NCBI GenBank assembly: GCA_028293625.1
Contig: JAQGOL010000025.1
Span: forward strand, 1 to 64,000
Reading direction: 5' to 3'
Length of the DNA: 64,000 bases
From: Chthoniobacteraceae bacterium
Lineage (GTDB): Bacteria > Verrucomicrobiota > Verrucomicrobiia > Chthoniobacterales > Chthoniobacteraceae
Shown here piece after piece: positions 26,373 through 35,387 of the stretch. The position numbers were made by a program, and so were the translations under genes. The first letter of the stretch is position 1; each line of letters starts with the position of its first letter. The notes beneath the pieces were generated by a model. It searched no databases and was not told the origin of the DNA. It saw only the letters and a program-made list of their open reading frames with translations.

Positions 26373-28841
26373 TTACGCGCGTCGACGACGGAGGCCAAGC
26401 AGCAGGCCGAGACCGCCAAGCAACGAGATCGCGGCGCTTGGTTCAGGAACGGCCATCAAGGCCACATCGTTGCCGCCATGAAATGCATTGCCGGGATCGC
26501 TCTCGGCTACAAAGCTCGCATCGTAGCTCACGTAGAATGTCGCACCGCCGATATTGACGGCGTTTTGTCCGCCCAATGTGAATGTATTCGAGAAGCTTCC
26601 GAGCGTGGCGCCGGCGCCATTGTTAACAATCACAAATAGCAGGTCGCCGGATAGACGCGTTTCCTGGTAATTATTGATGAGCGAGCCGCTAAGATCGCCT
26701 GCCAACGAAATACCGGATTCGGCAGCTACATTGATGCGGTCGGACTGCCCCGCGCCTTTGCCTCCGAGTTCAATGACGAGACGTGCGCCGACGCCAAGAT
26801 CCAAACCTGTGCCGCTGCCGTTGCCAACATTCATCGTGCCGGCTGCGTTGATGACATCTCCACTATTCAACGTACCGCCGCTCAACACGGCAACATTTCC
26901 AAGCGTGCCCGCGCCGCGAAGAATGCCGGTATCCTGAACCGTCGTCGCGGAACCGGCAATCGAGCCGGTCACAAAAAGCGTTCCGGAGTTCACGTCCGTC
27001 GGGCCGGTGTAAGTATTGACACCGGCAAGAGTCATCGTGCCGCTGCCGGCCTTGAAAATGCCGGTTGGGATTTCAGCCAGCGCGCCGTCGCGGTTATTTT
27101 GGAAAGCTGCTGAAACAACAAGGCTGCCCGCCACGTTGAATGTTGTCTGGCTGCCCGCCACGATGCTGCCTACGAGCATCTGCGAATTGGGGCCACTTCC
27201 ACTAATCAAAGAAGGCACAACGCCTTCCACGGCAATCGGCCCTTTGAGCGAGAACGCCGGGAAACTCGCATTCGCGCCACCGACAGAATTGATCGTGCCT
27301 CCATTGAGGGTCATCTCACCGAGTGTGGTGAAGAAGTTGCCGCCATTGGCGATTGTGCCGCCATTAAGAGTAATGGACTGGGAGACGGCAACGGCATGAT
27401 TGCCAAAGCTATCATTGCGATCGAAGCGAAGCGTTGCGCCATTGCCAACCACGATCGGAGCGCCTGCTCCAAATGTGCCATTGCCACCCAGGGCGAGCGT
27501 CCCGGCATTGACTGCAACCTGCCCGGTTGTTGTGTTTGAACCTGTCAATGTCAGCACGCCCGCGCCGCCACTTTTGGTGATCGTGCCGTTGACATCGAGG
27601 TCATTCACGAGCGCTCCGCCGTAGGTCACGTCAAAGCCGTTTGTGTCAAAAATAAAGCCGCCTGACTTCACGGTCTGAGTCGCAAGCGCGGGCGCCGTAA
27701 TGAAAGCCGTCGTTGCAACGTTTGCCCGAAGGAGCGTGCCGTTGTAATTGATGGAAGTTCGCGCGGCGGCTCCCGAGCCGGTGTGAATCGCGGAGGCAAT
27801 GAGCGTGCCGCCATCAAGATTAAGCGTCACCGAGCCTGCCCCGACACGCAACATCCCGAGGTCGCCCTCGCCATTGGAGCCCGTGCGCTTCATTTCAATG
27901 CTGCCGGTGCCGCTCAAATTAAGGACGGCGCTGGTCGCGCTGCCATTGGCTGCCATAAGGATCCGGCGCCCGACTTCAAGGCCGCCTGCATTCACGGTTA
28001 GCGTGCCACTGGCCGATGCACCGCCGGAAACCATAACACCCAGATTGATTGATGCGTCGAGCGCACCCTCCGCGCCTACTTTCACCATGCCTCCGGAGAT
28101 GGTCACCGCGCCGGTTGCGACCTGCCCGGCACCGATTGTCACACCGATGCGCACTGCGCTGCCGTAACCGTCCCCGCCAAAAGTATGCGTGCCACCCGCG
28201 AACGTCACCATGCCGGAACCGGCCCCATTGCCAACTGCCAGCCCAAGCGAAGTGATCGTTCCAGCCTGTGTCCATGTGCTGTTTGCCCCGGAAAAAAGAA
28301 CTTCGCCAGCCGCTACTCCATTCCCAACAAGCAACTGGTCGACGGACATGGCTCCCGAGAGTGCGATCTGCCCCAATCCGGATGTGGAAAGGACGTGCGG
28401 CGTCGTGCGGCTGAGGCCGCCGCTCACCGTCAACAAGCGGTCGGCGGCAACATTCCAAGTCTGATTTTCGCTCAAGGAAAGAGGAGCGGTGATCTTCAGG
28501 TTGCGTGTTGCGCTCTCAAGATCAATGCCGGCGCCGCCTATCGACAGCAGTTCCGTGCCGCCAATACTCACCGCCTCGCTTGGAGTCGTGATTTTGACAC
28601 CGAGAATCGTAAAGGGAACATCCACTGTAGTGGCGAGATTGGCAGTCGAGCTGGCATCAAAAAGCGCGGTATCCGCCGCACCCGGTATGGCGCCATCGAG
28701 CCAGTTGGTGCCTGTGCTCCATTGAGGACCCGTTGCCCCTGTCCATGAGATCGGTGCCGCTATGGCAGAGCCGGAATGCAAAATTGTAAAAGCAAATGCA
28801 CCGATGGCGGTTGCACAGATTGGAGGGAGGGACTTCTTCAT
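26373..28841 (-). CDS. Autotransporter-type beta-strand repeat surface protein with PEP-CTERM signal
   Basis: Protein of 822 residues. It has a signal peptide after MKKSLPPICATAI, then a long Gly/Thr/Asn-rich right-handed beta-helix with recurrent autotransporter-associated strand repeats (for example ANTYTGPTDVNSGTLFVTG and TLTGSNTTTGQVAVNAGTL). At the C-terminus is a classic sorting signal: VPEPSAAIS, a hydrophobic helix and an RRRR tail. Such proteins are exported, processed by exosortase and displayed or released. No exosortase gene is in the window, so the enzyme must be elsewhere. There is no barrel domain, so it is not a true autotransporter. Start 28841 is chosen because the upstream ATG adds 16 residues ahead of a normal signal peptide. 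Confidence 0.9.
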   Translation of the reverse strand: MKKSLPPICATAIGAFAFTILHSGSAIAAPISWTGATGPQWSTGTNWLDGAIPGAADTALFDASSTANLATTVDVPFTILGVKITTPSEAVSIGGTELLSIGGAGIDLESATRNLKITAPLSLSENQTWNVAADRLLTVSGGLSRTTPHVLSTSGLGQIALSGAMSVDQLLVGNGVAAGEVLFSGANSTWTQAGTITSLGLAVGNGAGSGMVTFAGGTHTFGGDGYGSAVRIGVTIGAGQVATGAVTISGGMVKVGAEGALDASINLGVMVSGGASASGTLTVNAGGLEVGRRILMAANGSATSAVLNLSGTGSIEMKRTGSNGEGDLGMLRVGAGSVTLNLDGGTLIASAIHTGSGAAARTSINYNGTLLRANVATTAFITAPALATQTVKSGGFIFDTNGFDVTYGGALVNDLDVNGTITKSGGAGVLTLTGSNTTTGQVAVNAGTLALGGNGTFGAGAPIVVGNGATLRFDRNDSFGNHAVAVSQSITLNGGTIANGGNFFTTLGEMTLNGGTINSVGGANASFPAFSLKGPIAVEGVVPSLISGSGPNSQMLVGSIVAGSQTTFNVAGSLVVSAAFQNNRDGALAEIPTGIFKAGSGTMTLAGVNTYTGPTDVNSGTLFVTGSIAGSATTVQDTGILRGAGTLGNVAVLSGGTLNSGDVINAAGTMNVGNGSGTGLDLGVGARLVIELGGKGAGQSDRINVAAESGISLAGDLSGSLINNYQETRLSGDLLFVIVNNGAGATLGSFSNTFTLGGQNAVNIGGATFYVSYDASFVAESDPGNAFHGGNDVALMAVPEPSAAISLLGGLGLLLGLRRRRA

Positions 28842-29020
28842 AAAAAGGGATGGCCGGTTCTGATGCTGTATGTCGAATGACTGTGTCAAGTATCACCAAA
28901 AGCGGTTTATCCACAATCATCATCGCGGGCCCGCCGGCAAATCATTCACACGTGAACAGCGTTTAAAACCTAAGAACGACGCCGCTTCTGAATGTATCGC
29001 ATCGACGGCGATCCCCCTTT

Positions 29021-30043
29021 ATGAATCCTATTCTCCGACTTCTCGTTGTTGCCACGGTCTCGCTTACCGCCATTCCAGCGGGAGCCCACGGCCCCGGTGC
29101 CGGAAATGATTTCGAGGGCCGGCGCGTTCTGTTCATCGGTGTCGATGGATGCCGCGCGGATGCTTTGCGCAAAGCCGTCGAGAAGGGGCAGGCGCCAAAT
29201 TTCCAATCTCTTATCCGGGAAGGAACCGTTTCCTGGAATGGCTTTGCAGGCGGCGACCCGGATACCGGGACCGAACAACAAACAATGAGCGGTCCGGGCT
29301 GGACAACCATCTTCACCGGCGTCTGGCGCGACAAACACGGCGTCGCCGACAATCGTTTCCTTTATAACCGCATCGCGCAATGGCCCCATTTTATGCGCCG
29401 GCTTCGGGAAAGCGTTCCGACCGCGTGGACAGCTTCGCTCTGCGATTGGCCTGAAATCCACAAATTCATTGTCGGCGAGTCGCGGGCCGGAGCGCGCGAT
29501 TTTATTAATTTTGAATTTCTTGCCTCACCGGATCCGGCACTAAAAGGACGCGATTACGCGGCACGCGACGCGGAGCTGACAGCCCGCGCCGTGGAACATT
29601 TAAAAGTGGCCAACCCCGACGTGATTTCGGTTTACCTCGGCCAGGTTGATGAGGTCGGCCACGCCGTGGCGGATACGGCGGGTCGTTTTTCGCCGGAGAA
29701 CGAACCGTATCTTGCGGCCATTGCGCAAGTTGACCGTCATCTGGGAGAACTGCTCGCCGCCGTCCGCGCGCGGGAGCAGTTTGCGCAGGAAAACTGGCTT
29801 GTGCTCGCAACCACCGACCACGGCGGACGCGGGACCAGCCACGGGGGACAGAGTCCGGAGGAACGGACGATCTGGATGATCGCCACCGGGGGAAAGGCGC
29901 AGCGCGGCGCGGTTGAAAACCAGGCGGTCGCGCAAACGGCAATCCCGGCCACCATCTTCGCGCATCTTGGCGTGCCTGCCAAACCCGAGTGGGGTTGGAA
30001 TACTCGGCCCTTTGCGCTGCCGGCGCCCATCGAAACGCAGTGA
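29021..30043 (+). CDS. Secreted alkaline phosphatase superfamily enzyme (type I phosphodiesterase/nucleotide pyrophosphatase)
   Basis: Protein of 340 residues with a signal peptide (ILRLLVVATVSLTAIPAGA). The metal-binding core is readable: FIGVDGCRADAL (first Asp), MSGPGWTTIFTGVW with the likely Thr nucleophile, VYLGQVDEVGHA, and TTDHGGRGTSHGG supplying Asp-His ligands. The family hydrolyses phosphodiesters, pyrophosphates or related esters in the periplasm; the substrate is not deducible. It is the first gene of a five-gene run (gaps of 49, -4, 15 and 12 bp) and is divergent from the PEP-CTERM gene across 179 bp. Confidence 0.88.
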   Translation: MNPILRLLVVATVSLTAIPAGAHGPGAGNDFEGRRVLFIGVDGCRADALRKAVEKGQAPNFQSLIREGTVSWNGFAGGDPDTGTEQQTMSGPGWTTIFTGVWRDKHGVADNRFLYNRIAQWPHFMRRLRESVPTAWTASLCDWPEIHKFIVGESRAGARDFINFEFLASPDPALKGRDYAARDAELTARAVEHLKVANPDVISVYLGQVDEVGHAVADTAGRFSPENEPYLAAIAQVDRHLGELLAAVRAREQFAQENWLVLATTDHGGRGTSHGGQSPEERTIWMIATGGKAQRGAVENQAVAQTAIPATIFAHLGVPAKPEWGWNTRPFALPAPIETQ

Positions 30044-30092
30044 GGCGTTGCCAACCCCTCTTCCTTCCACTCACTCTGCCACTCCTCCCGCC

Positions 30093-31544
30093 ATGACACG
30101 CAAAGAATTTCTCGCCCTTCTTGCCGCCAGCTCCGCCACCCGCGCTTTTGCCGAAACCGCGGCCGTTCCGGATGCTTCGAAACCGCCCGCCGCGCCGGCG
30201 AAAGTACCGGCGGCACCGTTGAAACTTCCAGCAATCCAGCCGGGCAAACCGTATTTGCAAGCGGGCCCCATGGTCGGGCATGTTGGACCGGCTGAAGCAC
30301 GCATTTGGATCCGCGCGACAGCGCCGGTGCCATGGAGTGTGCGGATTGGCGAATCAGCGGGCCTTGAGGATGCGCGTGAAATCCCCGGTCCCGTTGTAGC
30401 CGAAACGAATGCCTGCACCGCCACGGCGATCATCGAGGGGCTCAAACCTGGTACCCATTATTTTTACCAGGTTCTGCTTGAAGACCGGCCACAGACCGTT
30501 GCGCCCCTTCCTTCATTCACCACCTCACCGGAAAGCGGGATGCAGGGACGCCAACGGATCGCATTTGGTTCGTGTGTCGGAGAGACAGCGGCATCGGCGG
30601 CTGGAGCGTGGGCGGAACTCGCCGAGCGCCGCGAGATGGGAGCCAAAGCAGGCGGCTTCGATCTGCTCCTAATGCTGGGTGACAATCATTACGCTAACAC
30701 GACTGAAGCAGCCAAACAGCGGACATATTACACAGCCCATCGCCTCAGCGCGGGCTGGCGCGACCTGAGCGCGCACACGCCGGTTTACGCCATCTGGGAT
30801 GATCACGATTTCGGCCCTGATAACTCGGATGGAACCCAAAAGGGGAAAGAAACTTCCCTTCAGGTTTTCAAAGAGTTCTGGGCAAATCCTTCCGCGGGCG
30901 AACCCGAAAATCCGGGCTGTTATTTCACCTTCACACGCGGCGACGTGCAATTCTTCATGCTCGATGGCCGTTACCATCGTTCCCCGGACAAAGCGCCTGA
31001 CACCGCGGAGAAAACCATGTTCGGCGCCGCCCAGCTGGCCTGGCTCAAACGCGAACTGCTCGCTTCCAAGGCTGTCTTTAAGATATTGGCAAACGGCAGC
31101 GAATGGCAAACGTTCGGCTCTGACGATTCCTATTCCATTTACAGGCAGGAACGGGACCCTTTCCTTGCGTGGATCGATGAGCAGAAAATTGAAGGCATCA
31201 TCTTCCTGAGTGGCGACCGTCACTTTTCCTCCGCCTACCATATACTCAACCGGTTTGTGGAACTCAGCAGCGGCCCTTTTGGCAGCACCAATGCGCGCTT
31301 GCGTCCGAACCCGGAGCGGTTCAGCGGCTACGATGAAGGAAGCCTCTGGATGATCCTGGACATCGATACGACCGGACCTCAACCGCAGCTGGCTTACGAA
31401 CTTTGGCTCGGTGGCGGCGGGCTGCTTGAACGCCGCTCCCTGAGCTGGGATCAACTCCACGGCAAGGAACCTATCGCCGCATCCCCCGCCCCGCTCCAGC
31501 CCACCCGCTGGCCGGCCCGGCCGGCAACCCCAAAGACGGCATGA
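30093..31544 (+). CDS. PhoD-like alkaline phosphatase
   Basis: Protein of 483 residues starting MTRKEFLALLAASSATRAFA, a signal-peptide-like N-terminus with only one arginine, so Tat export is uncertain. After a fibronectin-like beta domain (RIWIRATAPV) come the metallophosphoesterase landmarks of PhoD: AFGSCVGE, LMLGDNHYAN, YAIWDDHDFGPDNSD and FLSGDRHFS. The family releases phosphate from mono- and diesters, including teichoic-acid-like polymers and nucleotides. Start 30093 follows a Pro-rich untranslatable-looking extension of the longer frame. It overlaps the next gene by 4 bp (ATGA), implying translational coupling. Confidence 0.9.
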   Translation: MTRKEFLALLAASSATRAFAETAAVPDASKPPAAPAKVPAAPLKLPAIQPGKPYLQAGPMVGHVGPAEARIWIRATAPVPWSVRIGESAGLEDAREIPGPVVAETNACTATAIIEGLKPGTHYFYQVLLEDRPQTVAPLPSFTTSPESGMQGRQRIAFGSCVGETAASAAGAWAELAERREMGAKAGGFDLLLMLGDNHYANTTEAAKQRTYYTAHRLSAGWRDLSAHTPVYAIWDDHDFGPDNSDGTQKGKETSLQVFKEFWANPSAGEPENPGCYFTFTRGDVQFFMLDGRYHRSPDKAPDTAEKTMFGAAQLAWLKRELLASKAVFKILANGSEWQTFGSDDSYSIYRQERDPFLAWIDEQKIEGIIFLSGDRHFSSAYHILNRFVELSSGPFGSTNARLRPNPERFSGYDEGSLWMILDIDTTGPQPQLAYELWLGGGGLLERRSLSWDQLHGKEPIAASPAPLQPTRWPARPATPKTA

Positions 31545-32527
31545 GCGCTACTGCCACCTCAGAAGCGCTCAAGGATTCCATCCGGAATATTGGTGTGCTT
31601 GGCACCGGCCAGATGGGCGCCGCGGCCGCGGTGATGTTTCAGCGTGCCGGATTTCACGTAAAGCTCTGGAATCGCTCCGAAGAGAAACTGCATGCTTCAA
31701 AAACGGCGCTCCAGGCGGTGGACGATTTTCTAACGCGCCATCTTGGCCCATCACACAGCAAAGGGGAGCTGTTGTTGGAACCGGACCTTGGAATTGTCGA
31801 TGCCACCTCGGACGCTCTGCTTGAATGCGTGGCAGAAGAGATGGCACAAAAAACGGAGCTGCTGCGCCGGCTGCATGGCAGCCGGGAGCGCGGTGCCCTT
31901 ATCATGTCATGCACCAGCGCGCTGAGCATCACAGAAATGGCGCGCGGCAGCGGACTTGAACAGGTGCTTGTAGGCGCGCACTTTTGGAACCCGCCGCATC
32001 TGATCCCTGTTGTCGAGATTGTTGCCGGTGCGGATACTCCGCCAAGGCAGGTTGAACGCGCGACCGCGCTCATGCAGCAAGCGGGCAAGCTGCCGGTGCA
32101 CTGCGCGGATGTCCCCGGTTTTATTGGTAACAGGCTCATGCACGCCATGTGGAGGGAGGCGCTTGCAATGGTCGATGCGGGCGTCTGCTCGGCGGAAGCG
32201 ATTGATCAGGTCGTAAAATGGAGCTTCGCCCTGCGATTGCCGGCACTCGGTCCGATGGAGAACATGGATCTTGTCGGACTCTCTTTGGTGGAAAGCGTCC
32301 AGCGTTATCTGCTGCCTGATCTGGCTGCCAATACCATCCCGGCCAAAGCTTTGACCACCCGGCTGAACAATGGCGACACCGGGATGAAATCCGGACGCGG
32401 CTTCTACGACTGGTCAATGCGCGATGCGGCTGCGGTTGTTGCCTTGCGCGACCAGCAGATCGTCCGGCAACTGGAGTTCCTTCGCGAACAAGGCGTCTTC
32501 CCCTCTACAATCAAACCTTCGACCTGA
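31541..32527 (+). CDS. 3-hydroxyacyl-CoA dehydrogenase family protein
   Basis: Cytoplasmic NAD-dependent dehydrogenase of 328 residues. A Rossmann fold begins with GVLGTGQMGAAAAVMF; HFWNPPHLIPVVEIV corresponds to the catalytic His segment, and the C-terminal helical domain carries VPGFIGNRL and GMKSGRGFYDW. The size and single C-terminal domain fit hydroxybutyryl-CoA or L-gulonate-type dehydrogenases rather than the large FadB fusion. The Pro-Pro at the active site differs from the usual fatty-acid enzymes, hinting at another hydroxyacid substrate. It is the only gene of this run without a signal peptide. ATGA overlap with the phosphatase gene. Confidence 0.85.
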   Translation: MSATATSEALKDSIRNIGVLGTGQMGAAAAVMFQRAGFHVKLWNRSEEKLHASKTALQAVDDFLTRHLGPSHSKGELLLEPDLGIVDATSDALLECVAEEMAQKTELLRRLHGSRERGALIMSCTSALSITEMARGSGLEQVLVGAHFWNPPHLIPVVEIVAGADTPPRQVERATALMQQAGKLPVHCADVPGFIGNRLMHAMWREALAMVDAGVCSAEAIDQVVKWSFALRLPALGPMENMDLVGLSLVESVQRYLLPDLAANTIPAKALTTRLNNGDTGMKSGRGFYDWSMRDAAAVVALRDQQIVRQLEFLREQGVFPSTIKPST

Positions 32528-32542
32528 TTTTAAGTTCCCCCT

Positions 32543-33463
32543 ATGAAACTCTTTACTTTCCTTGCCTCCGTCATATTTGGACTTGCCCACTTGCAGGCAC
32601 AGGAGGGCGAACGCATCCGCGATGTGATCTATACCAAGCACGACGGCGTGGCTTTGACGATGGACATCTTCAAGCCTGCCAACCCCAATGGCGCGGGTAT
32701 TATCAAAATAGTAAGCGGCGGATGGAAGTCGGATCACAAGCAGATCAATGATGGCGGCTGGCAAAAAGCGGGCTATACGACTTTTGTTGTCGTCCACGGA
32801 TCGCAGCCGCGCTTCCAGGTCGAAGAGATCGTTGCGGATCTTAACCGCGCGGTCCGTTTTATTCGCACCAACGCCGCCCAATATGGGGTAAACCCAATGA
32901 AGCTCGGAGTCACGGGGAGCAGCGCCGGCGGGCATCTTAGCCTGATGCTGGCAACGCGCGGCGGGCCGGGCGATATCAACGCGGCGGACCCGATCGATCG
33001 CGAGAGCAGCGCCGTGCAGGCCGTGGCTTGTTTCTACGCACCCACGGATTACCTGAACTGGTTTGCCGATGGCGATGATGCAGTCGGCATCGGCCGGCTT
33101 GCCGCCTATGCCGGCGCTTTTGGGCCGAAGGCAACTACAGCGGAAGGCCGGGAAAAACTCGGACGCGACGTTTCGCCAATCTACTGGGTCCACAAGGATC
33201 AGCCGCCGGTTTACATCGTCCATGGAGATGCCGACGCGCAGGTGCATGTGAGCCAGGCTCAACGCTTCTTAAAACGCTGCAAAGAAACAGGCGCCATCTG
33301 CGAAGTGCTCGTGCGGGAAGGCGCGGGCCACGGCGGCTGGAAGGAGATGGGAGACGATACAGCGCGTATGACGCAATGGTTTGACCTGGAACTGCTCGGC
33401 AAACAACCCACGACTCCTTTTACCTTCAACATCTCCTCCGCTCCCAGCACACCCGCCAAGTAA
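32543..33463 (+). CDS. Secreted alpha/beta-hydrolase (esterase/lipase-like)
   Basis: Protein of 306 residues with a cleavable signal (MKLFTFLASVIFGLAHLQA). The nucleophile elbow is GVTGSSAGGHLSLM, a BD-FAE/esterase-lipase pattern; candidate Asp and His lie in VYIVHGDADAQV and EGAGHGGWKEM. The family deacylates sugar or aryl esters. It follows the dehydrogenase by 15 bp and precedes the dioxygenase by 12 bp, so it could expose a hydroxylated aromatic or sugar for the neighbouring enzymes, which is inference. Confidence 0.88.
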   Translation: MKLFTFLASVIFGLAHLQAQEGERIRDVIYTKHDGVALTMDIFKPANPNGAGIIKIVSGGWKSDHKQINDGGWQKAGYTTFVVVHGSQPRFQVEEIVADLNRAVRFIRTNAAQYGVNPMKLGVTGSSAGGHLSLMLATRGGPGDINAADPIDRESSAVQAVACFYAPTDYLNWFADGDDAVGIGRLAAYAGAFGPKATTAEGREKLGRDVSPIYWVHKDQPPVYIVHGDADAQVHVSQAQRFLKRCKETGAICEVLVREGAGHGGWKEMGDDTARMTQWFDLELLGKQPTTPFTFNISSAPSTPAK

Positions 33464-33475
33464 CCAGCCCCGTTT

Positions 33476-34111
33476 ATGAATACCCGCCGCCATTTCATTC
33501 ACACAGTCGGCTTCAGCGCCGCTCTATTAAGCACACCCGGCGCCTTTGCCGAGGCGCTAATGCAAACTCCCAAGGTCGGTTTTGGGCCTTTTTATCCGGA
33601 CCATCTGCCGCTCGACACGGACAATGATTTGATCATCGCCAACAACGCGCTGACACCGGCCGTCGGCGAGGTCACTTACCTCAGCGGCCGCGTGCTGGGT
33701 CCCGACGGCTCGCCCATCCGCAATGCCGTGGTCGAGATCTGGCAGGCTGATACGAACGGGATTTACATCCATAGCAAAAGCGGCGGAGACAAAACAAAAG
33801 CCGACAAAAATTTTCAAGGCTATGGGCGCTTTCTCACCGGCAGCACGGGCGAATATCTTTTTCGCACAATCAAACCCGTCGCTTACACCGGTCGCTGTCC
33901 GCATATCCATTACGCCGTGAAGCAGCCGGGCCAGGAAAAATGGACAACTGAGTTACACATCAAAGATCACCCTCTCAATGCTAATGACGGAGTAACTCGG
34001 GGGGTGAAAAATCCCGAGGCGCTCTGCGCCGAATTTCTTGCTCTGCCCGGCGCAAAAGCCGGCGAGCTCACCGCGAAGTTTGACCTGATCAGCGCTTTGC
34101 CCCCATCGTAA
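33476..34111 (+). CDS. Exported intradiol ring-cleavage dioxygenase
   Basis: Protein of 211 residues related to the beta chain of protocatechuate 3,4-dioxygenase. The four non-heme Fe(III) ligands appear intact: Tyr97 (GIYIHSK), Tyr137, His143 and His145 (AYTGRCPHIHY). The N-terminus MNTRRHFIHTVGFSAALL is a twin-arginine signal followed by an AFAE cleavage site, so the enzyme is probably exported folded with its iron. Classical intradiol enzymes are cytoplasmic two-chain complexes; this single-chain exported form is the type seen in PVC bacteria. A catechol-like substrate outside the cytoplasm is inferred. Confidence 0.88.
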   Translation: MNTRRHFIHTVGFSAALLSTPGAFAEALMQTPKVGFGPFYPDHLPLDTDNDLIIANNALTPAVGEVTYLSGRVLGPDGSPIRNAVVEIWQADTNGIYIHSKSGGDKTKADKNFQGYGRFLTGSTGEYLFRTIKPVAYTGRCPHIHYAVKQPGQEKWTTELHIKDHPLNANDGVTRGVKNPEALCAEFLALPGAKAGELTAKFDLISALPPS

Positions 34112-34141
34112 CCACTATCCTTCGTGCGCCAGCGAGTGGTT
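34110..34141 (+). other. Inverted repeat at the end of the secreted-enzyme run
   Basis: AACCACT (34110-34116) pairs with AGTGGTT (34135-34141), starting inside the dioxygenase stop codon. Only three T follow and the loop is long, so it is a weak candidate terminator or RNA-stabilising hairpin. Confidence 0.3.
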
Positions 34142-34237
34142 TGAATCTCCCGGCAACGACCCGATTTTAGCGAGAATTCCTCTCGCCACTCCTCCCTGCT
34201 TTGATTAGAGCCTCACGCCGATGAGTGTCTCTGGATC

Positions 34238-35284
34238 ATGTTTGCCGAGATAACCGGCGGATTATTTACCAAACTCCGCAAAAGCCTTCTCTATCTGGGG
34301 GCTGTTTTTTCTGTCTCCGTAATCGGATACCTTCTCTACGGATGGTCGCTCATCGACTCCGTCTACATGGTGGTCATCACTCTCTTCGGCGTCGGGTTTG
34401 GCGAGGTGCGGCCGATTACAACGGTTGGCGGCAAAATTTTCACGATGATGGTCATCGTCGGAGGCACCAGCGCTGTCGTCTTTGTCATCGGCGAGGTGAT
34501 TCGTTTCGTAACTCAAGGAGAAATTGTGAAAGCCATTGGAGAACTTAAAAAATCACGCCAAGTAGACGGAATTACCAACCATGCAATCATCTGTGGGTAC
34601 GGCCGCATTGGCCAGATTCTCGCCGGAGAGCTCGCGGAGGCGCGATTCCCGTTTGTAGTCGTCGATCTCGATGATGGCCGGCTCGCGCTGGCTGAGGCCA
34701 AAGGCTACCTTTTTGTCAAAGGAAGCGCCACGGAAGAGGAGACGCTCATCCGCGCGCATGTCGAACGCGCGGTCGTGCTAGCGACGGTCCTGCCTCAGGA
34801 CACACTGAATGTCTTTATTACCCTCACCGCCCGAAATTTAAACCGGCATCTTCGGATCATCGCTCGCGGCGAACAACCATCAACGGAGAAGAAGCTGCTT
34901 CAGGCAGGCGCCGATGAAGTCGTTTTACCGGCGAGCATCGGAGGCACCCGGATTGCCCATTCCATCACGCGTCCGGCGACCATGAATTTTCTGGGAGATA
35001 AACGAGGCTTATTCAGCCAGGATCTAAAGCATCTCGGCATTGAGATCGATGAACTAAAACTGCATCGTCATACTCATCTCGTTGGCAAAACCGTCGGCGA
35101 GCTTCAGGAAATGTCCGAGGGGCATCTATTGGTCATTGCTTTACAGCGGGCCGATGGGACGATTCTACGCTCCGGATTTGCGGAGGAGAAACTCAGGGAA
35201 GGCGACGCGGTGATTATTATTGGCCGCGTTCATGCGCTGCCGCCATCCCTGCGGGCAGAGGTAGAGCGTGAGGAGTTACTCTGA
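34238..35284 (+). CDS. Two-TM potassium channel with RCK (TrkA-N/TrkA-C) domains
   Basis: Protein of 348 residues. Helices LLYLGAVFSVSVIGYLLYG and FTMMVIVGGTSAVVFVIG flank a pore loop with filter TLFGVGFGE. An RCK domain follows (about 108-240) with Rossmann start IICGYGRIGQILAGEL and acidic VVVDLDD, then a TrkA-C domain (about 260-345). This is the MthK/Kch architecture: K+ flux gated by ligand at the RCK ring. The filter is GVGFGE rather than TVGYGD, a variant that I believe occurs in other bacterial channels of this type. ATG at 34238; no strong ribosome site. Confidence 0.9.
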   Translation: MFAEITGGLFTKLRKSLLYLGAVFSVSVIGYLLYGWSLIDSVYMVVITLFGVGFGEVRPITTVGGKIFTMMVIVGGTSAVVFVIGEVIRFVTQGEIVKAIGELKKSRQVDGITNHAIICGYGRIGQILAGELAEARFPFVVVDLDDGRLALAEAKGYLFVKGSATEEETLIRAHVERAVVLATVLPQDTLNVFITLTARNLNRHLRIIARGEQPSTEKKLLQAGADEVVLPASIGGTRIAHSITRPATMNFLGDKRGLFSQDLKHLGIEIDELKLHRHTHLVGKTVGELQEMSEGHLLVIALQRADGTILRSGFAEEKLREGDAVIIIGRVHALPPSLRAEVEREELL

Positions 35285-35387
35285 TCGCCCGTGTGCGATA
35301 GGTTGCCGGCTTAAATTTTTACCGCCGGGCAAAATTCGCAGGCAACCTCAACCGCGGAGCCGGACTTCGCCGACTGAAAAACTGAGC

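Noticed and set aside
28945-28956. TTCAC-AC-GTGAA inverted repeat upstream of the phosphodiesterase gene
   Set aside because: Only 5-bp arms; too short to call an operator without a second copy.
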